The notes under the pieces are model-generated. The model was not told the DNA's origin and searched no databases. It saw only the letters and a program-made list of their open reading frames with translations. Shown piece after piece: positions 1 to 6,288 of a DNA stretch of 12,089 nucleotides. Position numbers and translations under genes: made by a program. The stretch is from assembly GCA_017960005.1 (NCBI GenBank), contig JAGCZM010000026.1, forward strand, positions 1-12,089, in the 5' to 3' direction. Every line of letters starts with the position of its first letter. Position 1 is the first letter of the stretch. Source of the DNA: Eggerthellaceae bacterium (lineage in GTDB: Bacteria; Actinomycetota; Coriobacteriia; Coriobacteriales; Eggerthellaceae).

Positions 1-42
1 GAGAGTCCAACGCTTAAAACAAAGAATTATCAACACCTGGGG

Positions 43-60
43 GTTCAATGTTTATTGAAC
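43..60. promoter_or_regulatory. Perfect inverted repeat, candidate operator upstream of the ABC operon
   Basis: The arms GTTCAAT and ATTGAAC are perfect complements separated by GTTT. The right arm contains TTGAAC (55-60), a fair -35 hexamer; 17 bases later comes TACCAT (78-83), a weak -10. A dyad of this size over a -35 box is what a TetR-type operator often looks like, and a TetR-family gene lies at the far end of the operon. That link is inference; the repeat could also simply form an RNA hairpin in an upstream transcript. Confidence 0.45.
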
Positions 61-83
61 AGTGTGTTGATTAAAAGTACCAT
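55..83 (+). promoter_or_regulatory. Possible promoter of the ABC transporter operon
   Basis: TTGAAC (55-60), a 17-base spacer, then TACCAT (78-83) gives 5/6 and 4/6 matches to the sigma-70-type consensus. The predicted start of transcription (about 90) would fall inside the hairpin at 86-109, which argues for some caution. Confidence 0.35.
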
Positions 84-85
84 GG

Positions 86-113
86 AAGACGCATATTTTT
101 ATGCGTCTTTCTT
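86..113 (+). terminator. Terminator-like hairpin before the ABC operon
   Basis: AAGACGCATA (86-95) pairs perfectly with TATGCGTCTT (100-109) around a TTTT loop, followed by an interrupted T-rich stretch (TCTTGTTTT). It resembles the terminator at 4430-4462 in shape. It probably ends a gene lying left of the window; only about 13 bases separate it from the Shine-Dalgarno of the next gene, so an attenuator role is possible. Confidence 0.6.
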
Positions 114-137
114 GTTTTATCGAGAGGAACGGAAACT

Positions 138-1130
138 ATGGCTTTCGAAAAACCCGTCACCAGAAGAAGTGCCTGCGCGTTGCTCGGAGTGGGCGACGCA
201 TCCCTTTGCTTGGGCGGATTTGCATCCGCCACGGGCTGTGCCAAGGATGATGACGTGATACGTATCGGCACGCTTGCCACCGAAGACATGCTTCCCATGT
301 GGGTTGCCGAACAGCAAGACGCGTTTGCCGCGCGGGGGCTTTCGGTGGAGATAGTGGTGTTCCAAAGCGCAACCGAGCTCATTGCCGGCATATCGTCGGG
401 CGCCGTGGAGCTTGCCATGACCGATCCCATGGTCACCGCCGCCATCCATATCTCCGGTGTCGATGTCAAAATCGAATGGATCACGTTGGGAACGACGGCA
501 GCCCAGGGAAGGTTTGGCATCATGGTCGGTCCTCAATCAAACATCACCTCTTTATCTCAGCTTGCCGGTGTCGGCATCGGGGTGGGTTCCAACACCATCC
601 TCGAATACATCATGGATAAGCTGCTGATATCTGCCGGCGTGGATGAATCGCGGATAGTTTCGGTGGAACTGCAAAAGCTGCCGGTACGCTATCAGGCGAT
701 GATGGCCGGTGAGGTGGAAGCAGCCGCGCTGCCCGGATCTTTGTTGGCGCTCGGTTTGGCAAACGGGTGCAGATTGATTGCCGATGACACCCAAGGAGAA
801 AACCTCTCTCAATCCGTCATGATCTCCCGGGTGGATTTCTCGGGAACAAAAGAGGGGGAAGACAAAATCGCTTTGCTCAAATCCGTTTGGAACGAAGCGG
901 CTGCCCAAATTAACGCATCTTCGGACAGATATCGCCCGTTGCTGGTCCAAAAAGCCAATCTCAACGAGTCGATCGCGGATACGTATCCCGTCTCTGAGTA
1001 TCCCCGCTGCATCCTTCCGACAAACGCGATGATCGATCCGGTTTTGTCTTGGATGAAAAAGAAGAAATACATCAAATCCGATGTTTTTATCTCTTATGAC
1101 GAAACAACGGGTCGTTTTGCTCTCAGATAA
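138..1130 (+). CDS. ABC transporter substrate-binding lipoprotein, NitT/TauT (SsuA-like) family
   Basis: This 330-aa protein is probably the extracytoplasmic receptor of the importer encoded by the next two genes. The N-terminus has a twin arginine (TRRSACALLG, residues 8-17), a hydrophobic stretch, and Cys34 in the context SATGC, a degenerate lipobox, so it may be a Tat- or Sec-exported lipoprotein. The mature part begins IRIGTLATEDMLPMWVAEQQ and continues FAARGLSVEIVVFQSATELI with a GAVELAMTDP segment, the usual lobe-I pattern of NMT1/SsuA-like receptors for nitrate, sulfonates, taurine or pyrimidine precursors. The start ATG follows GAGAGGAA (122-129) at good distance. The stop codon directly abuts the ATPase start. 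The ligand cannot be told from sequence: no sulfonate, nitrate or thiamine metabolism gene is adjacent. Confidence 0.85.
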   Translation: MAFEKPVTRRSACALLGVGDASLCLGGFASATGCAKDDDVIRIGTLATEDMLPMWVAEQQDAFAARGLSVEIVVFQSATELIAGISSGAVELAMTDPMVTAAIHISGVDVKIEWITLGTTAAQGRFGIMVGPQSNITSLSQLAGVGIGVGSNTILEYIMDKLLISAGVDESRIVSVELQKLPVRYQAMMAGEVEAAALPGSLLALGLANGCRLIADDTQGENLSQSVMISRVDFSGTKEGEDKIALLKSVWNEAAAQINASSDRYRPLLVQKANLNESIADTYPVSEYPRCILPTNAMIDPVLSWMKKKKYIKSDVFISYDETTGRFALR

Positions 1131-1919
1131 ATGCACAAGCTTGTTTTCTCGCACATATCGATGGACTATGTTTCGGCGGAAAAGGAAACGACCGCCGCTT
1201 TGTCCGATGTGTCATTCGAGCTCAAAGACAAAGAAAGCGTTGCCATCATCGGTCCTTCCGGATGCGGCAAAAGCACCCTTTTGCGCTTGGCCGCGGGTCT
1301 GCAAAAACCAACTTCCGGAGAGATTACGGTCGATGGGGCGGCACTCGACAAACCCCGTATCAAGACCGCATTGATTCTGCAGGATTTCGGGTTGCTGCCC
1401 TGGAAGAGCGTGTATCACAACGCCGAACTCGGCCTTGTCATCAGAAAAGTCCCCAAAGAGATACGCAAGCAAAAGACCATGGAAGCGTTGTCCTTGGTCG
1501 GGTTGGATAAGTTTGCCAACCGATATCCGCGGGAGTTATCCGGCGGCATGCAGCAAAGGCTTGCCATCGCGCGCGTGCTTACCTTGGATGTCGATTTGCT
1601 GCTCATGGACGAGCCTTTGAGCGCTTTGGATGCGCTGCTGCGAGACGAACTGCAAATCTCTTTGCTCCGTACCTGGAAAACCGGCTCTTATGCCCAGGTA
1701 CTGGTCACGCACTCCATCGAAGAAGCGGTCTTTTTGGGACAAAGAATCGTGGTCATGGGCAAAAATCCCGGAACCATCTTGGCTCAGACAGACAACCCGG
1801 GCATGGGGGATGAAGACTATCGTTTGAGCGAAGAGTATTTCGAGAAAGTTAAAGAGGTACGCACGGCGCTGTCCGATGTCATGCGTGTACGGGATATATC
1901 CGAAGGTGATGCGCTGTGA
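1131..1919 (+). CDS. ABC transporter ATP-binding protein, NitT/TauT family
   Basis: This 262-aa cytoplasmic ATPase powers the importer. It shows all the expected motifs: Walker A GPSGCGKST (41-49), Q-loop Gln84 in LILQDFGLLPW, signature LSGGMQQR (from about 136), Walker B LLLMDE with DEPLSALD D-loop (about 155-167), and the switch His194 in VTHSIEEA. The stretch EEAVFLGQRIVVMGKNPGTI is typical of the SsuB/TauB group. The ATG sits immediately after the TAA of the binding-protein gene with no gap, so translation is likely coupled; the 3' end overlaps the permease start by four bases. Family assignment is firm; the substrate is not known. Confidence 0.95.
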   Translation: MHKLVFSHISMDYVSAEKETTAALSDVSFELKDKESVAIIGPSGCGKSTLLRLAAGLQKPTSGEITVDGAALDKPRIKTALILQDFGLLPWKSVYHNAELGLVIRKVPKEIRKQKTMEALSLVGLDKFANRYPRELSGGMQQRLAIARVLTLDVDLLLMDEPLSALDALLRDELQISLLRTWKTGSYAQVLVTHSIEEAVFLGQRIVVMGKNPGTILAQTDNPGMGDEDYRLSEEYFEKVKEVRTALSDVMRVRDISEGDAL

Positions 1920-2644
1920 AGCGTTTGATCGGATATCTCTTTGCCGTCATGTTCATCTTTGCCGGATGGCATATCTCTTCTTTGCTCCTCGAAACCCCTG
2001 CGCTTCCCACTCCCATCGAAACCGTCCCGGTTTTGATCGAGTATGCATCCGCGTTGTCTTCCGATTTCTTCATCAGTTTTTATCGCGTGGCGATATCTTT
2101 GGTCATTGCGGTTGTGCTTGGGGCTCCGCTCGGGCTTTGGCTGGGCCGTGCCGGTATCGCAGAGACGCTGTTTACGCCTGTTTTCTATATCCTGTATCCC
2201 GTTCCCAAGATCGTCATTTTGCCCATCTTGCTCGTTTTGCTGGGATTGGGTCATGCTCCCAAGATTGTGCTTATTGCGTTGACGATATTTTTCCAGGTGG
2301 TGATCGTGATGCACGATGCCGCCAAGAATCTGCCCGAGCAAACGATTCAGTCGATGCGCTCTTTGGGCGCGGGTAAAGCCGACATGTGGCGTCATGTGAT
2401 CATCCCGGCATCGCTGCCCGAGCTGTTTACCTGCCTGAGGGTTTCAAGCGGCATAGCGATTGCGATTTTGTTTTTTGCCGAAGCGATAGCCGGATCGACC
2501 GGTTTGGGCTATTTCATCATGAACTCATGGGCGATGGTCAACTATGCCAGGATGTTTGCCGGCATCATCGCGTTGGCCGTGTTGGGATTGATATTCTATC
2601 TGGTATTCGACATCGTCGAGCGTCTCGTAAACGCTCATCGATGA
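1916..2644 (+). CDS. ABC transporter permease, NitT/TauT (SsuC-like) family
   Basis: This 242-aa integral membrane protein forms the channel of the importer. It has about six hydrophobic segments (for example residues 5-24, 57-78, 96-110, 116-132, 177-193, 213-231) and a classical EAA loop at about 147-170 (MRSLGAGKADMWRHVIIPA followed by SLPE), the contact with the ATPase. The length matches the SsuC/TauC family. It starts with GTG at 1916, overlapping the ATPase stop codon (GTGA), with GAAGG at 1901-1905 as a plausible Shine-Dalgarno. Its 3' end overlaps the 3' end of the convergent TetR gene by 10 bp (2635-2644), leaving no room for an intergenic terminator. Confidence 0.92.
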   Translation: MKRLIGYLFAVMFIFAGWHISSLLLETPALPTPIETVPVLIEYASALSSDFFISFYRVAISLVIAVVLGAPLGLWLGRAGIAETLFTPVFYILYPVPKIVILPILLVLLGLGHAPKIVLIALTIFFQVVIVMHDAAKNLPEQTIQSMRSLGAGKADMWRHVIIPASLPELFTCLRVSSGIAIAILFFAEAIAGSTGLGYFIMNSWAMVNYARMFAGIIALAVLGLIFYLVFDIVERLVNAHR

Positions 2645-3186
2645 AGTGCCGTGTGATAAATCAGGTGCAGCAGTTTTTCCGCGCTGATCCCGTTTGGGTT
2701 TGCCAACCATTTGGAAACCATGAACATCGCGCCGGATAGGGTGTATTCCAAAATAAGGTCGTTTACCTCTTCGCCGTCCGCTTTATGAAACACATAGCGC
2801 TTCCATAAGGGTTTGAACTCCTCTTTGAGACGCTCCACGAAACGTGGGTCTCCGTGCTCTCCGAACAAGATGACGATTTGGCGTTTGTTTTGCTCATAGA
2901 AAGAAAGCATCTGTTGCAGACAAAGTTCCGGATCGTCTCCTTTGTCGAGGCGGTGCATGCAATCTCCCACGCATTGCTTTGTCTTGTCGAACAGCAGGTT
3001 TTCCGAGAAATCGCGAAGCTCGTTTAAGTCTTTGAAATGCAGATAAAACGTGCCGCGGTTATAACCGGCTTTTGAAGAGATTTCGGCAACGGAAATCTGT
3101 TCCAAAGGCTTGGTTTCGTACAAAGACCAGAAAGCCTCGATGAGGTTTTGTTTGGTTTCTTGGGTCTGTTGTATGTGTTTAGTCAT
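2635..3186 (-). CDS. TetR-family transcriptional regulator
   Basis: This 183-aa DNA-binding protein begins MTKHIQQTQETKQNL. The N-terminal helix-turn-helix (about residues 28-58: ISVAEISSKAGYNRGTFYLHF then KDLNEL) is characteristic of TetR/AcrR regulators, with the recognition helix at GYNRGTFYLHF. The C-terminal 120 residues form the family's variable ligand/dimer domain (LCLQQMLSFYEQNKRQIVILF, LEYTLSGAMFMVSKWL) and resemble the TetR_C_33/DhaS-like type. The start at 3186 is preferred over one 39 bases upstream because AGGA lies 6-7 bases before this ATG inside the amidase gene. ATG overlaps the amidase stop codon by 8 bp, so the two genes are co-transcribed. Likely targets are its own operon and perhaps the ABC operon; the inducer is unknown. 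Confidence 0.9.
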   Translation of the reverse strand: MTKHIQQTQETKQNLIEAFWSLYETKPLEQISVAEISSKAGYNRGTFYLHFKDLNELRDFSENLLFDKTKQCVGDCMHRLDKGDDPELCLQQMLSFYEQNKRQIVILFGEHGDPRFVERLKEEFKPLWKRYVFHKADGEEVNDLILEYTLSGAMFMVSKWLANPNGISAEKLLHLIYHTALHR

Positions 3187-3946
3187 GGGTCCTGTGGTCG
3201 ATGTAGTTGGCCAAGTACGGCGCAAAGGCCGCCGATGTGTCGGAGTTGGAGGCTCGCCACATCTTGTGGTCGATGATAACCGATTCGAAACCGTAATGGG
3301 AATCGATATAGCAAATCAACAAATCCAAGGATTGCAGTTGTGCTTGGGTATAGGGCTGATTTGCCTGATGGCAAAGCTCGATACCTATCGAGTAGGCGTT
3401 CATGCCGTAGTCGGGAAAGCGATCTCCTATCGGGGTGGCGCCTATCTTGTCGTCCCGGGAGGTTTCGGGGGTGTTGAACTTCAGGTTGTTTCCCGCATCG
3501 CCGTATCCGGCATGATGGGCGATTACATCCATCGGCAGGCACTGCAGGATCTCTCCGTCTTTGTCTATCACGAAATGAGAAGCCACGCCGGCACCCGAGC
3601 GTGCCCAATACGCGATGACTTCACGGGCAAAGCCGGCGCTTTCGGTATCGTGGATCATGATATAGGACTGGTATTGGGCGGGTTTGTCACCGTGTCCCAA
3701 TGTGGGTTTGAGATACTCCGTTATCGAAAACCCCAACGCTTCCAGATCGAATCGCGGCACGTAAACGGGATCTTCTTCGGGCAAATCGAGCGGCTTGTCT
3801 TCTATGTCTTCGAAAGAAGGGTTATTTTGGGGAGTCGGCGTGATGGTTTGAGCTGTATGTTGTATCGCCAAAGCGCCCATGACACAGGTAGCGGCAAACA
3901 AAACCGATACGGCAATCAGTGCTTTGACGGTTGATGAGTAAGACAT
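3179..3946 (-). CDS. N-acetylmuramoyl-L-alanine amidase, Amidase_2/PGRP fold, membrane-anchored or secreted
   Basis: This 255-aa protein should cut the amide bond between muramic acid and the stem peptide outside the membrane. Residues 7-30 are a hydrophobic signal peptide or anchor (VKALIAVSVLFAATCVMGAL), followed by a Pro/Glu/Asp-rich linker (about 35-65). The catalytic domain spans about 90-250. It shows His99 (IMIHDTES), ASHFVIDKDG (122-131), HHAG (144-147), Glu190 in YSIGIEL, and DHKMWRASNSD ending at Asp236; His99, His227 and Asp236 fit the zinc ligands and Glu190 the catalytic glutamate of the family. The usual Pro-Gly after the last Asp is replaced by Thr-Ser. The start at 3946 has a strong GAGAGGAA; an upstream in-frame TTG at 3973 is less likely. 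It is followed by and overlaps the TetR gene. Confidence 0.88.
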   Translation of the reverse strand: MSYSSTVKALIAVSVLFAATCVMGALAIQHTAQTITPTPQNNPSFEDIEDKPLDLPEEDPVYVPRFDLEALGFSITEYLKPTLGHGDKPAQYQSYIMIHDTESAGFAREVIAYWARSGAGVASHFVIDKDGEILQCLPMDVIAHHAGYGDAGNNLKFNTPETSRDDKIGATPIGDRFPDYGMNAYSIGIELCHQANQPYTQAQLQSLDLLICYIDSHYGFESVIIDHKMWRASNSDTSAAFAPYLANYIDHRTHD

Positions 3947-4009
3947 GCTTTCCTCTCGGGCGTCCTTGGGCAAAAAGCGTCTGAACAGTTGTGTGTAATA
4001 ATAGCAACA

Positions 4010-4030
4010 TTTCCGATTGCGCTTCGGAAA
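4010..4030. promoter_or_regulatory. Inverted repeat in the divergent intergenic region, candidate operator
   Basis: Arms TTTCCGA (4010-4016) and TCGGAAA (4024-4030) are perfect complements with a 7-base spacer. The repeat lies in the 145-bp gap between the divergent amidase and 97-aa genes, and its right arm covers the -35 region for the extended -10 at 4044-4052. The TetR regulator of the amidase operon is the obvious candidate to bind it, but this is inference. Confidence 0.45.
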
Positions 4031-4043
4031 AGCAAAACGACGC

Positions 4044-4052
4044 TGGTATTAT
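4044..4052 (+). promoter_or_regulatory. Extended -10 promoter element for the 97-aa gene
   Basis: TGGTATTAT fits the extended -10 pattern TG-N-TATTAT, placing the transcription start near 4059 and giving a leader of about 33 nt before the ATG at 4092. No good -35 hexamer is present (TTCGGA at 4023-4028 is the nearest), as is common for extended -10 promoters. Confidence 0.5.
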
Positions 4053-4080
4053 GACCTTATCCGGCAAAGGTCTTATGCGA

Positions 4081-4088
4081 AAGGGGAG
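4081..4088 (+). promoter_or_regulatory. Ribosome binding site deciding the start of the 97-aa gene
   Basis: AAGGGGAG lies 4 bases or less from the optimal spacing to ATG 4092 and supports that start over the longer in-frame reading from a TTG at 4017, which lies upstream of the probable transcription start. Confidence 0.6.
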
Positions 4089-4091
4089 ATT

Positions 4092-4385
4092 ATGGGTATC
4101 AAAGCACCCGAAGCGCTCGAGGTGACGTTTGACGAACTGCCTCATTATCTGCGCGTCAATCATTCCGTTTACGTTGAGGTCGGCGGTAAGCTTTACTATC
4201 TGACCGACGCAAACGATATCTATTGGCGTGCACAGGATACCGATGTCTTTAACGAAAAAGGGCACTACGTCGACTGCAGCTTGCTGGTTCCCACGGTAGC
4301 CGAGTTCATGGACTTGCCTTTTGCCGACGGAAAGTCAATCAGCCAGTTCTTCCCGGAAGCCGTTTTTTACGCTTCCCTCAAATAA
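4092..4385 (+). CDS. Small conserved-looking protein of unknown function (97 aa)
   Basis: I do not recognise this protein. It starts MGIKAPEALEVTFDELPHYL and is acidic, with many Tyr and Asp (KLYYLTDANDIYWRAQDTD; GHYVDCSLLVPTVAEFMDLP). There is no signal peptide, membrane segment or metal-binding motif; a single cysteine is in YVDCSLLV. The composition and secondary-structure feel (beta-rich VYVEVGGKLYYLT followed by helices) suggest a compact soluble cytoplasmic protein. It has its own likely promoter, a good Shine-Dalgarno and a terminator at 4430-4462, so it looks like a genuine monocistronic gene. It is transcribed divergently from the amidase-TetR unit, sharing a regulatory gap. Confidence 0.8.
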   Translation: MGIKAPEALEVTFDELPHYLRVNHSVYVEVGGKLYYLTDANDIYWRAQDTDVFNEKGHYVDCSLLVPTVAEFMDLPFADGKSISQFFPEAVFYASLK

Positions 4386-4387
4386 AA

Positions 4388-4407
4388 CAATCGAATCTCT
4401 TCGATTG
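4388..4407 (+). repeat. Hairpin just after the 97-aa gene
   Basis: CAATCGAA (4388-4395) pairs perfectly with TTCGATTG (4400-4407) around TCTC, starting two bases past the stop codon. No T-run follows directly, so by itself it is not a standard terminator; it may stabilise the 3' end of the mRNA ahead of the terminator at 4430. Confidence 0.45.
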
Positions 4408-4429
4408 ATCGGATCGGTTTTACCCGGAT

Positions 4430-4462
4430 GAAGGCCGCATGTTTTTGTGCGGTCTTCTTTTT
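4430..4462 (+). terminator. Rho-independent terminator of the 97-aa gene
   Basis: GAAGGCCGCA (4430-4439) pairs with TGCGGTCTTC (4448-4457, one G-U pair), loop of 8, followed by TTTTT (4458-4462). Confidence 0.85.
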
Positions 4463-4482
4463 ATATTTATTCGGGAATAAAC

Positions 4483-4510
4483 AAAAAACCCGATCGAAAA
4501 CCGATCGGGT
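4483..4510 (-). terminator. Rho-independent terminator of the tRNA-Leu gene
   Basis: On the minus strand ACCCGATCG (4510-4502) pairs perfectly with CGATCGGGT (4496-4488) around a 5-base loop, followed by a T-run (4488-4483). It starts 12 bases after the tRNA 3' end and faces the terminator at 4430-4462. Confidence 0.88.
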
Positions 4511-4521
4511 GAGGGTTCGAG

Positions 4522-4603
4522 TGGTGCCCGAGGCGAGAGTCGAACTCGCACGGTTTCCCAACGGTTTTTGAGACCGCCGCGTCTGCCATTCCGCCACTCG
4601 GGC
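4522..4603 (-). tRNA. tRNA-Leu (anticodon CAA), CCA encoded
   Basis: The 82-nt cloverleaf reads on the minus strand. The acceptor stem GCCCGAG (4603-4597) pairs with CTCGGGC (4532-4526), followed by discriminator A and an encoded CCA (4524-4522). The D arm is GCGGAATGGCAGACGC, the anticodon stem GCGGT/ACCGT encloses loop CTCAAAA, giving CAA for UUG codons. There is a short class II variable arm (TGG-GAAA-CCG type) and a T arm GCGAG-TTCGACT-CTCGC. All features fit bacterial tRNA-Leu. It is a lone gene with its own promoter and terminator; no integrase or attachment-site duplication is visible beside it. Confidence 0.97.
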
Positions 4604-4613
4604 ACGGGCAGGA

Positions 4614-4642
4614 AGTATAAACCATCGCGCGCGCATCGTCTA
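4614..4642 (-). promoter_or_regulatory. Promoter of the tRNA-Leu gene
   Basis: Minus strand TAGACG (4642-4637), a 17-base spacer, TATACT (4619-4614): 4/6 and 5/6 matches to consensus. Transcription would start around 4607, a few bases before the mature tRNA 5' end. Confidence 0.65.
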
Positions 4643-4649
4643 GAATAAA

Positions 4650-4671
4650 TCCCAAAATATGCTCTTTGGGA
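4650..4671. repeat. Short inverted repeat between tRNA-Leu and the dipeptidase gene
   Basis: TCCCAAA (4650-4656) and TTTGGGA (4665-4671) are perfect complements with an 8-base spacer. It lies just upstream of the tRNA promoter and about 90 bp before the dipeptidase start. Could be an operator; nothing else supports that. The rest of 4672-4760 shows no convincing promoter to me. Confidence 0.3.
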
Positions 4672-4760
4672 AACAATGCACGATTCCACCCGAAACTTAG
4701 CCTTGGGTTTTGAGAGAATCCGCAAAGTTATTGTTTTTACGAAGAAGAAAGCACAAAAAC

Positions 4761-6263
4761 ATGGGCAATGATTTTATCGATGAATTCGCGCATGCGTTAA
4801 GCGATGTCGATGTCGATGCGCTTATCGATGACTATATCACAAACAACCGGGAATCATTCGAAGAGGATTTGGGCGCTTTGATAAGCATCGAGTCGGTTCA
4901 AGATCTCGATAACGCGGATGCTTCCCTTGGCATGCCGTTTGGGCCGGGACCGGCAGCCGCACTCGATACGGTGCTTGCCATCGCTTCGCGCATGGGCTTT
5001 GAGACATGCAACGACAACGGTTATATCGGATGGGCCCAACTTGAAGGACAAAGCGATGAGCAGCTGGGCATCATCGCTCATACCGATGTGGTCGCATCCT
5101 CAAACGGCTGGATATGCGATCCGTTTTCTTTGACCGTCAAAGACGGTTTCTATGTCGGGCGCGGTGTCATCGACGACAAAGGTCCACTCATGGTGGTGCT
5201 GCATGCCCTTAACATGTGGAAGAAATACCTGGATGATAAAGGATTGAAGTTTCCGTACACGGTGAGGTATCTGTTCGGATGCGCCGAGGAAACGGGCATG
5301 GAGGATGTCAAATACTACTTGGCAAAGCACCCTTCTCCGCTGTTTTTGTTCACGCCCGACGCGGAGTTTCCGGTGTGCTACGGAGAAAAAGGCATGGTAT
5401 GCGGTTGGTTTGTCTCGGATGCCGTGCGCAAACAAGACCGCGTTATCCAAGATATCAAAGCGGGTGCGGCATTCAATGCCGTGCCGGATTTCGCATATGC
5501 CGATGTTTTGACGGATAAAGCGCTTGCAAACACCGATTCGGTGAAGATAAACAAGCTTGATAACGGTTTATGCAGGATAGAGGCATCCGGCAAAAGTGCT
5601 CATGCCTCAACGCCTTGGCTCGGCATCAACGCGTTGGGCATTCTGATCGACTACCTTCTTGAGTTTGAACTGTGCTCTCCCAAAGAAAAGCTTTTCTTGA
5701 AGTTGGCATCGGATGTGCTTGCATGCCATGACGCAAGCAAACTCGGTATAGGTTGCGAAGATGAGTTTTTCGGGAAACTGACCGGGGTTGCGGCCATGGT
5801 TGCATGCGAGGATGCAGACGATGAACACTCTCGCCTCAAACTCAGTTTCGATGTACGCTATCCCACCTGCACCACCGCTGAGCGCATCATCGCTTCCTTG
5901 AGCGATTGTGCCGAAGAGGTTGGGGGAATCTTTGAGGTTAGGGTCATCAAAAAGCCTTTTGTCATCGATCCCGATTATCCCGGCGTCAAAGCGCTGATGA
6001 CAGCCTACAACGAAGTAACCGGGGAGGATGCCAAGCCTTTTACCATGGGCGGAGGCACCTATGCGCGCATGTTTGAGAAGACCACATCGTTTGGCATGGA
6101 CAGCGCCGTACGGGATGTGCCGGCATGGGCCGGAGGCATGCACGGGCCAAACGAGGCAATCTCGATCGAGTGGGTCAAAAAGTCGTTCCGGATTTATGCG
6201 CATGCTCTAAAGAATATGAACTGCACTCATTTGGCGTCGGTGAACGGCAATTCAGGCGTATAA
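4761..6263 (+). CDS. pepV: M20-family dipeptidase, PepV-like
   Basis: This 500-aa cytoplasmic metallopeptidase should release amino acids from dipeptides (Xaa-His and other dipeptides in PepV), using two zinc ions. Visible family landmarks are GIIAHTDVV (His107 metal ligand, Asp109), GVIDDKGPLMV (metal-bridging Asp at 138), AEETG (catalytic Glu176 and metal ligand Glu177), FTPDAEFPVCYGEKG (ligand Asp200) and GMHGPNEA near the C-terminus (last ligand His). SGKSAHAST begins the lid/dimer domain, and GGGTYARMF is also typical of PepV. Length is slightly above the usual 470. The chosen ATG follows a purine-rich GAAGAAGAAAG; an in-frame TTG at 4710 would add 17 basic residues and looks unlikely. 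The stop codon TAA lies inside the TATAAT box of the next gene. Confidence 0.92.
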   Translation: MGNDFIDEFAHALSDVDVDALIDDYITNNRESFEEDLGALISIESVQDLDNADASLGMPFGPGPAAALDTVLAIASRMGFETCNDNGYIGWAQLEGQSDEQLGIIAHTDVVASSNGWICDPFSLTVKDGFYVGRGVIDDKGPLMVVLHALNMWKKYLDDKGLKFPYTVRYLFGCAEETGMEDVKYYLAKHPSPLFLFTPDAEFPVCYGEKGMVCGWFVSDAVRKQDRVIQDIKAGAAFNAVPDFAYADVLTDKALANTDSVKINKLDNGLCRIEASGKSAHASTPWLGINALGILIDYLLEFELCSPKEKLFLKLASDVLACHDASKLGIGCEDEFFGKLTGVAAMVACEDADDEHSRLKLSFDVRYPTCTTAERIIASLSDCAEEVGGIFEVRVIKKPFVIDPDYPGVKALMTAYNEVTGEDAKPFTMGGGTYARMFEKTTSFGMDSAVRDVPAWAGGMHGPNEAISIEWVKKSFRIYAHALKNMNCTHLASVNGNSGV

Positions 6264-6264
6264 T
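6259..6264 (+). promoter_or_regulatory. -10 box of the response-regulator operon
   Basis: A perfect TATAAT overlaps the dipeptidase stop codon. The -35 is poor (TCGGTG at 6237-6242 with 16-base spacing). Transcription would start near 6271, giving a leader of about 50 nt with two palindromes before the coding region. Confidence 0.5.
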
Positions 6265-6266
6265 TT

Positions 6267-6281
6267 GGCAAAACATTTGCC
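6267..6281. promoter_or_regulatory. 15-bp inverted repeat at the probable transcription start
   Basis: GGCAAA (6267-6272) and TTTGCC (6276-6281) are perfect complements with ACA between. It sits directly downstream of TATAAT, where a bound repressor would block initiation. Function is inferred only. Confidence 0.4.
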
Positions 6282-6288
6282 CCCATGC

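Noticed and set aside
1..137. A riboswitch (TPP or other) before the ABC operon
   Set aside because: No conserved riboswitch core is visible, and the region downstream of the possible promoter is too short.
3110..3934. 274-codon open frame on the plus strand over the amidase and TetR genes
   Set aside because: It is antisense to two genes with clear motifs, its translation shows no family pattern, and no promoter or Shine-Dalgarno stands out before it.
4522..4603. tRNA-Leu as an integration site for a mobile element
   Set aside because: No integrase gene and no nearby duplicate of the tRNA 3' end were seen.
4710..4760. N-terminal extension of the dipeptidase from a TTG
   Set aside because: The added residues are basic and unlike PepV N-termini, and the ATG at 4761 is in the expected place.
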